The position numbers and the translations under genes are program-made. 64,000 bases of DNA, from NCBI RefSeq assembly GCF_000424325.1, contig NZ_AUJR01000021.1, positions 22,992 through 86,991 of the forward strand. The letters are read 5' to 3'. Positions 1 to 9,118 of this stretch are shown piece by piece. The notes below the pieces were generated by a model that saw nothing but the letters and a program-made list of their open reading frames with translations, searched no databases and had not been told where the DNA came from. The stretch is from [Clostridium] clostridioforme AGR2157 (GTDB lineage: Bacteria > Bacillota > Clostridia > Lachnospirales > Lachnospiraceae). How positions within the stretch are numbered: the stretch's first letter is position 1; each line of letters starts with the position of its first letter.

Positions 1-165
1 GCACTCCTCCGGCGCCGGCGCTGTGTCCAGCCCCAGAAGTTCCAGCATGACACTGTCCGCATGCATGACAGGCTCCCTGTCCTGGCGGAGTATGATTTCC
101 CACAGTCCCGTGCGGGTGCTGCGCAGAATGTCTGTCTTTCCTTTATCCGTAAAGTAATCCTGCAT
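1..165 (-). CDS. N-terminal fragment of a PAS-type signalling protein (runs off the left edge)
   Basis: The first 55 codons of a minus-strand gene start at the ATG at 163-165, behind an AGGAAAGG-type ribosome-binding site. The segment contains LWEIILRQDREP and MHADSVMLELLGLD, followed by PAPEEC. This matches the opening of the PAS-like sensor domain often found in Lachnospiraceae GGDEF/EAL proteins and hybrid sensor kinases, in which a small-molecule sensing fold precedes the output domain. The output domain lies outside the window, so kinase or cyclase cannot be decided. A good sigma-A promoter sits 72-101 bp upstream of the start codon. The gene is transcribed away from the trehalose locus. 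Confidence 0.5.
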   Translation of the reverse strand, partial: MQDYFTDKGKTDILRSTRTGLWEIILRQDREPVMHADSVMLELLGLDTAPAPEEC

Positions 166-236
166 AGAGGCCTTTCCTTTCCCAGGCCAGAATTTTCTTC
201 CGCCCTCAGCGCGTCCCATTTCGCCGCTTTGCCTCT

Positions 237-266
237 ATTATACACAAAATCACCCTGCCGTGACAA
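237..266 (-). promoter_or_regulatory. Sigma-A promoter of the left-edge signalling gene
   Basis: On the minus strand a -35 box TTGTCA (261-266) is followed by an 18-bp spacer and a perfect -10 box TATAAT (237-242). The predicted start of transcription is about 60 nt before the ATG at 165. Confidence 0.6.
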
Positions 267-321
267 GTAAATAACAAAACCCTGCCTCTGCAATAACACA
301 CCTCAGCCTCTGTCTCTTATC

Positions 322-1543
322 TCACCTCGTCTTCATGTATACCCTGCATTCATAAGGCTTCAGCCGTTCCAGTGCCTGTCCGCACTCCTCCCCGGTGTAG
401 TTGCCAATCAGCAGCCTGCAGCCGTCAAGCTCCAGTCTTTCTCCCAAATCAGCCTCAGAAGCCTTCATGTTGGCCAAAACCACAAGCTCCTGCCCCCGGT
501 ATGTGCGCCTGTACGCCAGCACCTGAGGATGTTCCCTGTATATGAATTCAATCTCCCCTTCTGATATGACTTTATATTCTTTCCTCAGGGCAATCAGCCT
601 TTTGTAATAATTCAATATAGAGCCGGAATCACCTGCCTCTGCCTGCGCGTTGATATAAGAATGGTTCTCCGGTATGCCAATCCACGGCTCCCCCTGTGAA
701 AATCCGGCGTACCGGCTGCCGTCCCACTGCATGGGCGTACGGCCGTTATCCCTGGAACGGGCAGCCAGCACCTTTAAGGCTTCCTCCCCGGTGATTCCCT
801 GCTCTGTCAGGATACGGTAATAGTTAATGCTTTCAACGTCCCGGTACCGGGAAATATCCTCGTAATAAGGATTGGTCATGCCCAGCTCCTCCCCCTGGTA
901 CACATAGGGCGTCCCGCGGAACATGTGGATGACCGTTGCCAGCATTTTAGCGGATTCCTTCCAGTATTGTCCGTCATCCCCAAACCGTGATATGGCTCTG
1001 GGCTGGTCGTGGTTGCACCAGAACACGGCATTCCAGCCATTTTCCCGCTCCATCCCCTCCTGCCACTCCATGAACAGCTGTTTAAGCCGGAGCAGGTCAG
1101 GCTCCATCAGTTTCCACTTGTCCCCGTCCCTGTAATCCACCTTCAGGTGATGGAAGTTAAAGCACATGGACAACTCACGGTCTTCCGGCCTGCTGTAACG
1201 GATGCAGTTATCCAGGGTGGTGGAGGACATTTCTCCCACGGTCACCATGTCCTCTATGCCCGTATCCCGCACCAGCTCCTGGAGATACTCATGTACCCTG
1301 GGCCCGTCGGTATAGAAGCGGCGGCCATCCCCTTTGTCATCATCCTCAAATACATCTGGTTTGGATATCAGGTTCACCACGTCGAACCGAAATCCCTTCA
1401 CGCCCCTGTGTATCCGCCTTGGACGGATCATTTAACACAAAGCGCATCCTGGTTACACAGTGGGATACGGCCGCAATATTCTCCCTGCCGCCCACATACT
1501 CCAACAGTTTCTTCGAATCCCCTGTAAACTTTCCCACGTTCAA
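322..1543 (-). pseudogene. treB'-'treC deletion scar (trehalose PTS permease joined to trehalose-6-phosphate hydrolase)
   Basis: The gene starts at 1543 as a trehalose-specific PTS EIIBC (TreB). Its first ~44 residues include the EIIB motif AAVSHCVTRMRF, whose Cys29 is the phosphorylation site, and end in NDPSKAD. Homology then switches near 1387-1411, in a different frame, to the C-terminal two thirds of a family 13 glycoside hydrolase of the TreC/TreA type. That part keeps GVKGFRFDVVN (nucleophile Asp), VGEMS (acid/base Glu) and CNHDQPR, and runs to a normal stop at 322. Missing are almost all of TreB and the first ~200 residues of TreC, including the first conserved barrel strands. An open frame of 369 codons from an internal ATG at 1431 has no clear ribosome-binding site and could not form a complete barrel. 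Transport and hydrolysis are therefore both predicted lost, although promoter and regulator are intact. Confidence 0.85.
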
Positions 1544-1575
1544 TACCTCCTGTCAATCTGACCACGAAACCTCAT

Positions 1576-1631
1576 CTTGTTTAAACAAGTTTCTTAATTT
1601 GAATTATATCTTGTTTAAACAAGTTTGTCAA
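1576..1631 (-). promoter_or_regulatory. tre promoter with two TreR operators
   Basis: A perfect sigma-A promoter reads leftward: TTGACA at 1626-1631, a 17-bp spacer and TATAAT at 1603-1608. Two identical 14-bp palindromes CTTGTTTAAACAAG lie at 1610-1623, inside the spacer, and at 1576-1589, just past the expected transcription start. This geometry is typical of repression by a GntR/UTRA regulator, and the adjacent treR is the obvious candidate. Binding of TreR is inferred from position and symmetry. Confidence 0.85.
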
Positions 1632-1680
1632 TATTGATTTTTATTTTTTCCGGTGTTTTTTCACATTTCGCATCCAAAAA

Positions 1681-1733
1681 GCACCGGACGAACATCTGCC
1701 TGAAGCTTTCTGTTCTCCGGTGCCTTGATTTAC
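1681..1733 (-). terminator. Rho-independent terminator of treR
   Basis: Arms GCACCGGA (1681-1688) and TCCGGTGC (1726-1733) form a stem that GAAC/GTTC extends inward. On the minus strand it is followed by TTTTTGG. It abuts the treR stop codon. Confidence 0.75.
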
Positions 1734-2459
1734 CTATTTTGTCCGATGGGCCAGATCGTAAAATACGAACCGGTCCGGTCTGTGCCTGGACTGGGTGAAC
1801 TCAAACATGACTCCCTCCTTATTATAGGTCATGCTGCTCACCACTGCCATACAGTTATAATCCTTTAAATCCAGATACTTTTCATCAATCTGGTTGACGC
1901 GCTCCACGGTCATCTTTCTCTTGGTGGTCACAATGCTTTCGCCCAGGTCATTTTCCATATATTCATAAATGGAACGCTCCGCAATCTCCGGCGTCAGGTC
2001 CCGCACCACATCCTTTAGGAAATAGTTATGGTCAATGATTAAGGCTTCCCCCTCAATGTAGCGCACACGCTGTATATAATAAATCTGGGCCCCCACAGGG
2101 AATGTGGTCCGCCTGCGTATGGTCTCATCCACAGTCAGCTCCGCGAAACAGACCACCTTGGTGGTATAATTTTTCCTGTTCCTGGCCACTGCCTCCTTCA
2201 GGCTCTCTATGCCTCCCAGTATGAACTCCGACTGCTGCTGTCCGGGCTGGTAAATGATTCTCACTCCCTTACCGTGGATGCTCTGCACATATCCTTCCGA
2301 CGCCAGCTGCCCGATGGCCCGGCGGATGGTATTCCTTGAACAGCCGAACTCCTTCACCAGGGTATTTTCCGAGGGCAGCAGCTCCTGAAAAGCGTAGGTC
2401 CCATCCTCCATCTTTTCCCTGAGCGCCGTATAAATCTCATTATATTTTGTCTTAGCCAT
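1734..2459 (-). CDS. treR: TreR, GntR-family trehalose operon repressor
   Basis: The protein has an N-terminal GntR winged helix (about residues 5-70, with LPSENTLVKEFGCSRNTIRRA and the wing GYVQSIHGKGVRI) and a C-terminal UTRA effector domain (about residues 85-240). This is the architecture of TreR, which binds trehalose 6-phosphate and represses trehalose PTS/hydrolase operons. I chose the start MAKTKYNEI at 2459 because GAGG lies 5 nt before it. An ATG five codons upstream (2474) has a weaker site. The gene is immediately upstream of the tre scar on the same strand, with operators between. It appears intact although its target genes are broken, so it may now be a regulator with nothing to control locally. 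Confidence 0.85.
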   Translation of the reverse strand: MAKTKYNEIYTALREKMEDGTYAFQELLPSENTLVKEFGCSRNTIRRAIGQLASEGYVQSIHGKGVRIIYQPGQQQSEFILGGIESLKEAVARNRKNYTTKVVCFAELTVDETIRRRTTFPVGAQIYYIQRVRYIEGEALIIDHNYFLKDVVRDLTPEIAERSIYEYMENDLGESIVTTKRKMTVERVNQIDEKYLDLKDYNCMAVVSSMTYNKEGVMFEFTQSRHRPDRFVFYDLAHRTK

Positions 2460-2557
2460 ATAAACCTCATGCATCTCTTTATTTTAATACGTTTACAGCA
2501 CAAATCCCTGCGCAAACCAAAACGGTTTTGTCCGTTCCAAACCCGGGCGCCCCGGAA

Positions 2558-3346
2558 TTATCCGAGAGGAATTCCTATGACACACAGCCGTATGAAAAAC
2601 AGCACCATTAAATGCAGCGGGTAAAACCAATAGAAGGCGTACTTCCATCGGGCCTGTCCTTTTCTCCCGTTGTAAAAAAGCAGGGGCACCGCCGAAAGAA
2701 TCCCCGTCCCATGATACTTGTCCCAGGACCCCAGAAAAGACAGGATACTGCCGGACATCACCTGGACAGGGCGTTTATCCCTCAGGAGATAAAACAATGA
2801 AATAATAAGAATCCCGTCCATATCGTAATCCGCCTTCAAAAAGACAGCCGCCAGGCATCCGCCCCCAACGGCGGCGGCCATCCCAATGACACGGTACGGC
2901 TCCGTTAAACCCTCGCTCTGTTTCAGGCCCCGGAGCACCAGCAGTCCGATTGCCAGCTCAACGTACACATTGCAGCCTCCACCTGCCCACGTATTCCACA
3001 CAGCCAGGCGGAAGGGAATTTCCGAGATAAGTGCAAACGCAGCCATCCTGAGCCAGTATCTGCGCCAGTCCCTGGTGTGAAGAAATCCCTCCACCAGCAA
3101 AAAGCAGTAGATTGGAAATGCAATCCGTCCCACGGACCTGAGCACCTGGCACAGCCAATAAAGGGTGTCCCCCCATTGGGATGTCATGATCAAGGCGACC
3201 CGTTCCAGGTTACCCCGGTAGTACACAATCCGCTCCAGCAGCACAGCACCTATGTGGTCCGCAAGCATGGTGGTCATGGCAATATATTTCAGGGCGGTAC
3301 TGCTTAATCCTCCCTGTGTTTCCGGTTTCTTTCTGCTGGACGGCAT
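2558..3346 (-). CDS. TraX-family integral membrane protein
   Basis: This 262-residue protein is highly hydrophobic, with about eight predicted membrane segments. It has the TraX signature near the N-terminus: LKYIAMTTMLADHIGAV, followed by a conserved arginine-rich IGRIAFPIYCFLLVEGF segment. TraX homologues are named after the F-plasmid pilin acetylase but are widespread chromosomal acyltransferase-like proteins in Lachnospiraceae. Their substrate is usually unknown. It is transcribed divergently from the gene at 3532 and has no obvious operon partner. I infer membrane localisation and possible acyl transfer, and I see no specific pathway. Confidence 0.75.
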   Translation of the reverse strand: MPSSRKKPETQGGLSSTALKYIAMTTMLADHIGAVLLERIVYYRGNLERVALIMTSQWGDTLYWLCQVLRSVGRIAFPIYCFLLVEGFLHTRDWRRYWLRMAAFALISEIPFRLAVWNTWAGGGCNVYVELAIGLLVLRGLKQSEGLTEPYRVIGMAAAVGGGCLAAVFLKADYDMDGILIISLFYLLRDKRPVQVMSGSILSFLGSWDKYHGTGILSAVPLLFYNGRKGQARWKYAFYWFYPLHLMVLFFIRLCVIGIPLG

Positions 3347-3456
3347 GCCTCAATTCCTTCCTTACATCTAATCTATCTATTTATCTTATCACCGGGTCAT
3401 TGGTTTGCAAAGTGTTTTCTTAATACATTCTTTATGAAGTCACCAGCCTTTTCCCC

Positions 3457-3484
3457 TTGTATTTATTTCCACATGATATATAAT
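3457..3484 (+). promoter_or_regulatory. Promoter of the membrane protein at 3532
   Basis: TTGTAT (3457-3462), a 16-bp spacer and TATAAT (3479-3484) lie 48 bp before the start codon. Confidence 0.55.
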
Positions 3485-3531
3485 GCTCTATAAGACTTCT
3501 GTTAAAAAGACGTTAACAAATGGAGGAATTT

Positions 3532-5184
3532 ATGAAGAAAAAGACACAATTATTATTGAACCTGGCGCTGACCGCCATCTTTTTCATTTTGATTATTTTC
3601 CAGGGGCCCAATTTAAATCCCCTGTATCCGGATGGGGCATTTTCCTGGTGCTTCATCATCAGCTGCTATGTGGTGCTGAACTTTTTCGTGGCCCTGGGCA
3701 GTGTCCGGGTAGGCGCCAACGAATATGGCCGCCCGCAGATCAGCATTGACAAAAGTGTTAAGGGTTATAAAAGGGGATTCGTCCTTCTCGCCATCCTTTG
3801 GGTGCTGTATTTCGGCGTTTCCATCCTGTCCATGCCCCTTTTCAATTACAAGGCGTACAGGGACCAGTTAGGCGTCCCGGCCGTGTCAGAATTTACGGAT
3901 ACCGTACAGCCCCTGGCCCTGGACCAGCTTCCCATCGTGGACAAGAGTCTGGCAAGAGAGCTGGCAGATAAGAAGGTAGGAGAAAATCCCGGCCTGGGAA
4001 GCCAGGTCATCCTGGGTACCCCTGTCATCCAGAAGGTAAACGGCAAGCTGGTGTGGGTGGTCCCCCTGGAGCATTCCGGTTTCTTCAAATGGCTCAAAAA
4101 CATGGACGGCTCCGCCGGTTATATCGTAGTGTCAGCCAGTGATGTCAGTGACGTAACCCTGGTAACAGACCATAAAATCAAATACCAGGCCAATGCTTAC
4201 CTGTTAGATGACTTAAACCGCCATGTGCGCTTCTTTGGCGGCGGCCTCTTTAAAGGTCTTACGGACTATTCCTTTGAGCTGGATGATGACGGCGTTCCTT
4301 ACTGGGTCATTACCTCCTATAAAAACCGCTGGCTCTTTAACCTGCCGGAGGCCGACGGAGTACTGACGGTCAATGCCACCACTGGAGAGACCACCCATTA
4401 TACCATCGCCACACTGCCGGATTGGGTGGACCGCGTGCAGCCTGAGAATTTTGTGATGCAGCAGATACAGAACCAGGGTGTTTATGTGCACGGCATTTTC
4501 AACTTCTCCAACCAGGACAAATTCCGCCCCAGCCAGGGTGATATCATCATTTATAACGGCTCCCGCTGCTACCTGTTCACAGGCCTTACCAGCGTGGGCT
4601 CCGATGAATCAGCCATCGGCTTCATACTGGTGGACATGGTGACCAAGGAATCCAATATCTACCAGATGAGCGGCGCAACCGAGATGGCGGCCCAGAGCTC
4701 TGCGGAAGGAAAGGTTCAGCAGTTTGGCTACAGGGCATCCTTCCCAATGATTATCAATCTGGACGGACAGCCCACCTACTTCATGACCTTAAAGGATAAT
4801 GCCGGCCTGATTAAACAGTACGCCTTTGTGTCCGTCTCCAACTATACCAATGTGGGAACCGGCGAGACCATTGACAGCGCCCTGCGCAATTTCCGCCAGG
4901 TGCGCGGAAACGCCGGAGTGAACATCACCACAGGCCAGACCCTTTCCAAGGAGGAAGGCACGGTCCTGCGCATTGCCAGCGAAACCATAGACAATACCGT
5001 AACCTATAAGCTGATACTGGAGGAAAAACAGGACCATATCTTCACCGTGTCCTATGACCTGAGCAGCGAGCTGGCCCTGACCCAGCCAGGAGACAAAGTG
5101 GCCCTGGAGTATATGGATGACCCGTCCGGAATCTGCTCCGTGTCTTCCTTCGACAACCTGGAATTTGACCAGTCCGGCCAGTAA
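3532..5184 (+). CDS. Membrane-anchored protein of unknown function, 550 aa
   Basis: I do not recognise a characterised family. The start at 3532 is preferred: GGAGG sits 6 nt ahead, and the ATG four codons upstream overlaps that site. Three hydrophobic helices lie at about residues 4-24, 37-58 and 82-103. After them comes a long soluble region of roughly 440 residues, presumably extracytoplasmic, rich in beta-type segments and glycine turns. A motif ATTGETTHY near the middle suggests a repeated YPEB/PepSY-like strand, but this is only an impression. The gene stands alone with its own promoter and converges on leuA. A role in the envelope is inference from topology only. Confidence 0.6.
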   Translation: MKKKTQLLLNLALTAIFFILIIFQGPNLNPLYPDGAFSWCFIISCYVVLNFFVALGSVRVGANEYGRPQISIDKSVKGYKRGFVLLAILWVLYFGVSILSMPLFNYKAYRDQLGVPAVSEFTDTVQPLALDQLPIVDKSLARELADKKVGENPGLGSQVILGTPVIQKVNGKLVWVVPLEHSGFFKWLKNMDGSAGYIVVSASDVSDVTLVTDHKIKYQANAYLLDDLNRHVRFFGGGLFKGLTDYSFELDDDGVPYWVITSYKNRWLFNLPEADGVLTVNATTGETTHYTIATLPDWVDRVQPENFVMQQIQNQGVYVHGIFNFSNQDKFRPSQGDIIIYNGSRCYLFTGLTSVGSDESAIGFILVDMVTKESNIYQMSGATEMAAQSSAEGKVQQFGYRASFPMIINLDGQPTYFMTLKDNAGLIKQYAFVSVSNYTNVGTGETIDSALRNFRQVRGNAGVNITTGQTLSKEEGTVLRIASETIDNTVTYKLILEEKQDHIFTVSYDLSSELALTQPGDKVALEYMDDPSGICSVSSFDNLEFDQSGQ

Positions 5185-5297
5185 TATGGTGCCCTGCGTC
5201 AGGGTGCCACCGACGTCATGATGACCGGCACTATGGTTCCATCCAGAACCTACTTCTGAGCCGCCCTGACGCCGCCTCCCCGGTACTCTCACAAACA

Positions 5298-5322
5298 GGA
5301 CCGGCCCCAAAAAGGCCGGTCC
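5298..5322. terminator. Hairpin terminator between convergent genes
   Basis: A 9-bp perfect stem GGACCGGCC/GGCCGGTCC has a 7-nt loop. It lies between the 3' end of the membrane protein gene (5184) and that of leuA (5387). Read leftward, it is followed by TGTTTGTG. The U-tract is modest in either direction. Confidence 0.55.
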
Positions 5323-5386
5323 CGCAATCCTTCAATCACTTTAATTACATCGCATCAAATATAACACCCCAAATATCAACTGCCAA

Positions 5387-7054
5387 TTAATAGAACAGTC
5401 TGTTCACCGCACTGAATATACCGCGGATGGAGGCCCTTGTGATGTTGGAGCTGATACCCACGCCGTAAGTGGCCTTGCCTGTCACCTGGTCTACCAGATG
5501 GATGTAGGAAGCAGCCTCTGCACCGGAACCGGATGCCAATGCGTGCTCGCTGTAGTCCAGAACCTTAATCTGGATTCCAAGCGCATCCTCCATACCCCTC
5601 TGTACAGCATCAATAGGTCCGTTTCCAACGCCCTCAAATGTCTTCTCAATGCCGTGGTCTGAGTAGGTTACCTTAGCCAGTGTTGCAAACTCGCCGTCTC
5701 CTGTCTCCGTATCGGTTATGCGGCACTTTCTGAAGTGCATGGGTTCCTTGCGCTCCAGATAATTCTTCTTAAATTCATCCATGATCTGCTCAGGCGCAAC
5801 CTCACCCTGCTGCTCGGAAATCTTCTGGATGACATCTGCGAATTCCTTGTGCATACCCTTTGGCAGCTTGAAGCCATAGAAGGTGTCCATGACAAAGGCT
5901 ACGCCGCCCTTGCCGGACTGGCTGTTGATACGCACGATGGGCTCATACTCCCTGCCGATATCGCTGGGATCGATGGGGAGATATGGAACCTCCCAGTACT
6001 GTCCGTTCCTCTCGTGAAGAGCCTGCATGCCCTTGTTGATGGCATCCTGATGGGAACCGGAAAACGCGGTGAACACCAGCTTGCCTGCATAGGGATGTCT
6101 GGGCGGAATATCCATCTTGGTGCAGCGCTCACAGACCTCTGCAATCTCACGGATATTCTCAATGTTAAGTTCAGGGTTGATTCCCTGTGAGAACATATTA
6201 TATGCAACTGTCAGTATGTCCACATTACCGGTGCGCTCCCCGTTGCCGAAAAGAGTACCTTCCACCCTGTCAGCTCCTGCAAGAAGGGCCAGTTCTGTGG
6301 AAGCCACACCCTCGCCCCTGTCATTATGGGGATGGATGCTTAAGATAATGCTTTCCCTGTCCTTAAAGTGTGTATTCATCCATTCAATTTGGTCCGCATA
6401 CACATTGGGTGTAGTCATCTCCACCGTGGACGGAAGATTGATGATAATGGGATTCTCCTTGGTGGCGCCCCAGGTCTCCTGTACCGCTGTACAGATATCA
6501 AGGGCAAAATCCAGCTCTGTGCCGGTAAAGCTCTCAGGCGAATACTCCAGACGAATCTGGGTATCACAGTCAGCCATATACCGCTGGACCATCTTGGTTC
6601 CTATAACAGCTATATCCTTTATATCTTCCCTGTCCTTATGGAACACCACATCTCTCTGTAAGGTGGACGTGGAATTATAGATATGTACAATGGCCTTCTT
6701 AACGCCTTCAAGGGCCTCAAAGGTCCTCTTAATCAGATGCTCACGGCACTGCACCAGCACCTGGACCTCCACGTCGTCCGGGATGAGCTTGCGCTCCACC
6801 AGGGTGCGTAAGAAATCATACTCAATCTGGGATGCGGCAGGAAATCCGACCTCAATCTCCTTAAAGCCCAGCTTCACAAGAAGGTTGAACATCTCCACCT
6901 TCTCCTCCACCACCATTGGCTCCACAAGGGCCTGGTTGCCGTCCCTCAAGTCCACGCTGCACCATACAGGAGCCTTCATAATCTCCTTATTCGGCCATGT
7001 GCGCTCCGGAAAATCCACCACAGGGACCCTTTTATATCTTTGATAATTTAACAT
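5387..7054 (-). CDS. leuA: 2-isopropylmalate synthase (long, type 2 LeuA)
   Basis: This enzyme condenses acetyl-CoA with 2-oxoisovalerate, the first committed step of leucine synthesis, in the cytoplasm. At 555 residues it matches the longer LeuA class. The catalytic TIM barrel has SVDLRDGNQALVEPM near residue 40 and the metal-binding IHPHNDRGEG near residue 240. After about residue 430 comes a C-terminal LeuA dimer domain, where leucine feedback inhibition occurs in this family. The start follows GGAGG closely. The gene has its own strong promoter and a ~330-nt leader and is not followed by other leu genes here, so the rest of the pathway must be elsewhere. Terminator at 5298. Confidence 0.95.
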   Translation of the reverse strand: MLNYQRYKRVPVVDFPERTWPNKEIMKAPVWCSVDLRDGNQALVEPMVVEEKVEMFNLLVKLGFKEIEVGFPAASQIEYDFLRTLVERKLIPDDVEVQVLVQCREHLIKRTFEALEGVKKAIVHIYNSTSTLQRDVVFHKDREDIKDIAVIGTKMVQRYMADCDTQIRLEYSPESFTGTELDFALDICTAVQETWGATKENPIIINLPSTVEMTTPNVYADQIEWMNTHFKDRESIILSIHPHNDRGEGVASTELALLAGADRVEGTLFGNGERTGNVDILTVAYNMFSQGINPELNIENIREIAEVCERCTKMDIPPRHPYAGKLVFTAFSGSHQDAINKGMQALHERNGQYWEVPYLPIDPSDIGREYEPIVRINSQSGKGGVAFVMDTFYGFKLPKGMHKEFADVIQKISEQQGEVAPEQIMDEFKKNYLERKEPMHFRKCRITDTETGDGEFATLAKVTYSDHGIEKTFEGVGNGPIDAVQRGMEDALGIQIKVLDYSEHALASGSGAEAASYIHLVDQVTGKATYGVGISSNITRASIRGIFSAVNRLFY

Positions 7055-7336
7055 AATTCATTCCTCCATTCTGTTCATCTGATTTCAGGCGCCTGGAAAC
7101 GCCTGGTTCCGTCCATATTCCATTCTCACTTCATACGGTGTCCTGTCCTTTAATCACTGCGTTTTAATCTTCATTTCTGTCGTCAGCCCTTTCCGGGCAG
7201 TCGCTCGATGACACCGTAATGACGGATGATGAACAGCACGACGCTTACTGGTTCAGCCCCATTTCACATCATTCCTTTACTCTGAAAATCGCTGGCTGTA
7301 AGGACACATGCCCCTGTCAGGGCCGCGCGGTAAATG

Positions 7337-7371
7337 CAGAAATCCCGGAGCACGGCGCTCCGGGATTTCTG
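7337..7371 (-). ncRNA. Structured leader hairpin upstream of leuA
   Basis: A perfect 15-bp inverted repeat CAGAAATCCCGGAGC/GCTCCGGGATTTCTG with a 5-nt loop begins about 18 nt after the predicted leuA transcription start. About 280 nt of further untranslated leader separate it from the leuA ATG. The hairpin is followed by TGCATTTA rather than a long U-run, so it is at best a weak terminator. I saw no T-box core and no leucine-rich leader peptide. An attenuator or RNA-stabilising role is inference. Confidence 0.45.
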
Positions 7372-7395
7372 TTGTCCTCTTCGCAACGTTATCTA

Positions 7396-7456
7396 ATTAT
7401 AGCACATTTCAAAATAACTGACAATAAGGAGCCGCCTGTTGACTATTCTCAATAGT
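7396..7456 (-). promoter_or_regulatory. leuA promoter with adjacent inverted repeat
   Basis: On the minus strand, TTGTCA (7419-7424), a 17-bp spacer and TATAAT (7396-7401) form a near-consensus sigma-A promoter. Directly upstream at 7442-7456 is the palindrome ACTATTctcAATAGT, a possible operator. The rest of the 122-bp stretch from here to the glmM stop shows nothing further. Confidence 0.7.
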
Positions 7457-7546
7457 TATGGCTTTTATTCCTCTGTTTCATAAAATGTACTCCAAGCCTC
7501 CCGTTTTAATTTCCAGGGAATCTTTCACAAATCCTTACATCCGGTC

Positions 7547-8899
7547 CTAAATACAGTGCCCCCGGTCCTTCATAACCTGGATTACCTGGTCCACATATGT
7601 TTCGCAGGTCTCAATACCAGGCGCCTCCACCATGACGCGGACCACCGGCTCGGTTCCTGACTGGCGCAGCAGGATTCTTCCGTCGCTGCCCAGGCTCTGG
7701 GTCACCCTGGCAACCTCAGCCTGCACTGCCTCGTCGTCCTGGGCTGCCTTTTTATCCTTTACCCGCACATTCTTAAGTACCTGAGGATAAATCTCCACCT
7801 CAGAGGCCAGCTTATCAAGAGGCTGCTTTTTCTCCAGTACCACTTCCATCACCTTTAAGGAGGTGAGGATGCCGTCTCCCGTGGTGGCATGTTTGCTGAA
7901 TATGATATGACCGGACTGCTCTCCGCCCAGACAGTGGCCTGTTGCAGCCATGTTCTCATACACATATTTATCTCCCACGGCTGTCTTCACATAAGCAATG
8001 CCTTCCCGGTCAAATGCCTTATATAATCCGAAATTGGACATGATGGTGGTAACCACCGTATTATTGAACAGGCTTCCCTGCTCCTTCATATATTTGCCGC
8101 AGATGTACATGATGCTGTCCCCATCCACCACACGGCCGTTCTTATCAACTGCAATACACCGGTCCGCATCGCCGTCATAGGCAAACCCGATGTCACATTT
8201 CTCATCCACCACAAACTTCTGGAGATGTTCAATATGGGTGGAGCCGCAGTCCGTATTGATGTTCAGTCCGTTGGGTTCATTGTTCATCACATGTGTCTCC
8301 GCTCCCAGGGCGTCAAATACGTTTTTGGCAATGGCGGACGCGCTTCCGTTGGAACAGTCCAGGGCCACCTTCATGCTCTTGAATGAACGGGTGGCTATGG
8401 ATATGAGATATCCGATATAGCGGTTCCTGCCAGCTGCAAAGTCCACGGTCCGGCCAATATGTTCTCTCTTTGCCAGTGGAATCTCTCCCACCTCCCCATC
8501 CAGGTATTTCTCAATCTCCAGGATGACGGACTCTTCTAACTTTTCGCCTCTCTCGTTGATGACCTTGATGCCGTTGTCATAAAATGGGTTGTGGCTGGCA
8601 GATATCATGATTCCGCAGTTAAAGCCCTCGGTGCGCACTACATAGGATACGCTGGGGGTGGTGGTAACATGGAGCAGATATACATCCGCGCCTGAGGCTG
8701 TCAGCCCCGCCACCAGGGAATATTCAAACATGTAGCTGCTGCGCCTGGTATCCTTTCCGATAACCACCCTGCAGCGCTCATCCGGCGCCTTCTGTCCATA
8801 GTACCAGCCCAGGAAACGGCCTACCTTGTAGGCGTGCTCCACTGTCAGGTCCACATTGGCCTCGCCGCGGAAGCCGTCTGTCCCAAAATATTTTCCCAT
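7547..8899 (-). CDS. glmM: Phosphoglucosamine mutase
   Basis: GlmM converts glucosamine 6-phosphate to glucosamine 1-phosphate on the way to UDP-GlcNAc and peptidoglycan. The 450-residue protein shows all four domains of the phosphohexomutase fold. The catalytic phosphoserine loop is ISASHNPFYDNG, with the active Ser at residue 102, the same number as in E. coli GlmM. A metal-binding DGDADR loop lies near residue 245, a sugar-binding GEQSGH loop near 328, and the phosphate-binding RQSGTEPVVRV near the C-terminus. The length is normal. It follows the rfb genes on the same strand after a 219-bp gap and may be co-transcribed with them as a cell-envelope precursor group. Confidence 0.96.
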   Translation of the reverse strand: MGKYFGTDGFRGEANVDLTVEHAYKVGRFLGWYYGQKAPDERCRVVIGKDTRRSSYMFEYSLVAGLTASGADVYLLHVTTTPSVSYVVRTEGFNCGIMISASHNPFYDNGIKVINERGEKLEESVILEIEKYLDGEVGEIPLAKREHIGRTVDFAAGRNRYIGYLISIATRSFKSMKVALDCSNGSASAIAKNVFDALGAETHVMNNEPNGLNINTDCGSTHIEHLQKFVVDEKCDIGFAYDGDADRCIAVDKNGRVVDGDSIMYICGKYMKEQGSLFNNTVVTTIMSNFGLYKAFDREGIAYVKTAVGDKYVYENMAATGHCLGGEQSGHIIFSKHATTGDGILTSLKVMEVVLEKKQPLDKLASEVEIYPQVLKNVRVKDKKAAQDDEAVQAEVARVTQSLGSDGRILLRQSGTEPVVRVMVEAPGIETCETYVDQVIQVMKDRGHCI

Positions 8900-9118
8900 T
8901 GTTATTAATTCCTCCCTGTCTTGTTATTTAGGCCCGCATTCCATCTCTGTCCGCACTCTGTGTCCATGGCGGTTCAGGATGACGCAGCAGCTGCGCCGCT
9001 GCTAAATGGTCTGCTGTCAATCCAAACTGCCCCCGTTACATGCCTTTGCTATAGCCGGGCCGCCCCCGCCTTAAGCCAGCCCTGGCTTATACCGGCCCTG
9101 ACCGATAACCAGCATTAC

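Noticed and set aside
322..1431. Functional trehalose-6-phosphate hydrolase starting at 1431
   Set aside because: The N-terminal third of the barrel is missing, the ATG lies inside the treB segment and there is no ribosome-binding site.
7072..7395. T-box riboswitch upstream of leuA
   Set aside because: A short TACCGCG resembles part of the T-box sequence, but the AGGGTGG core and specifier loop are absent.
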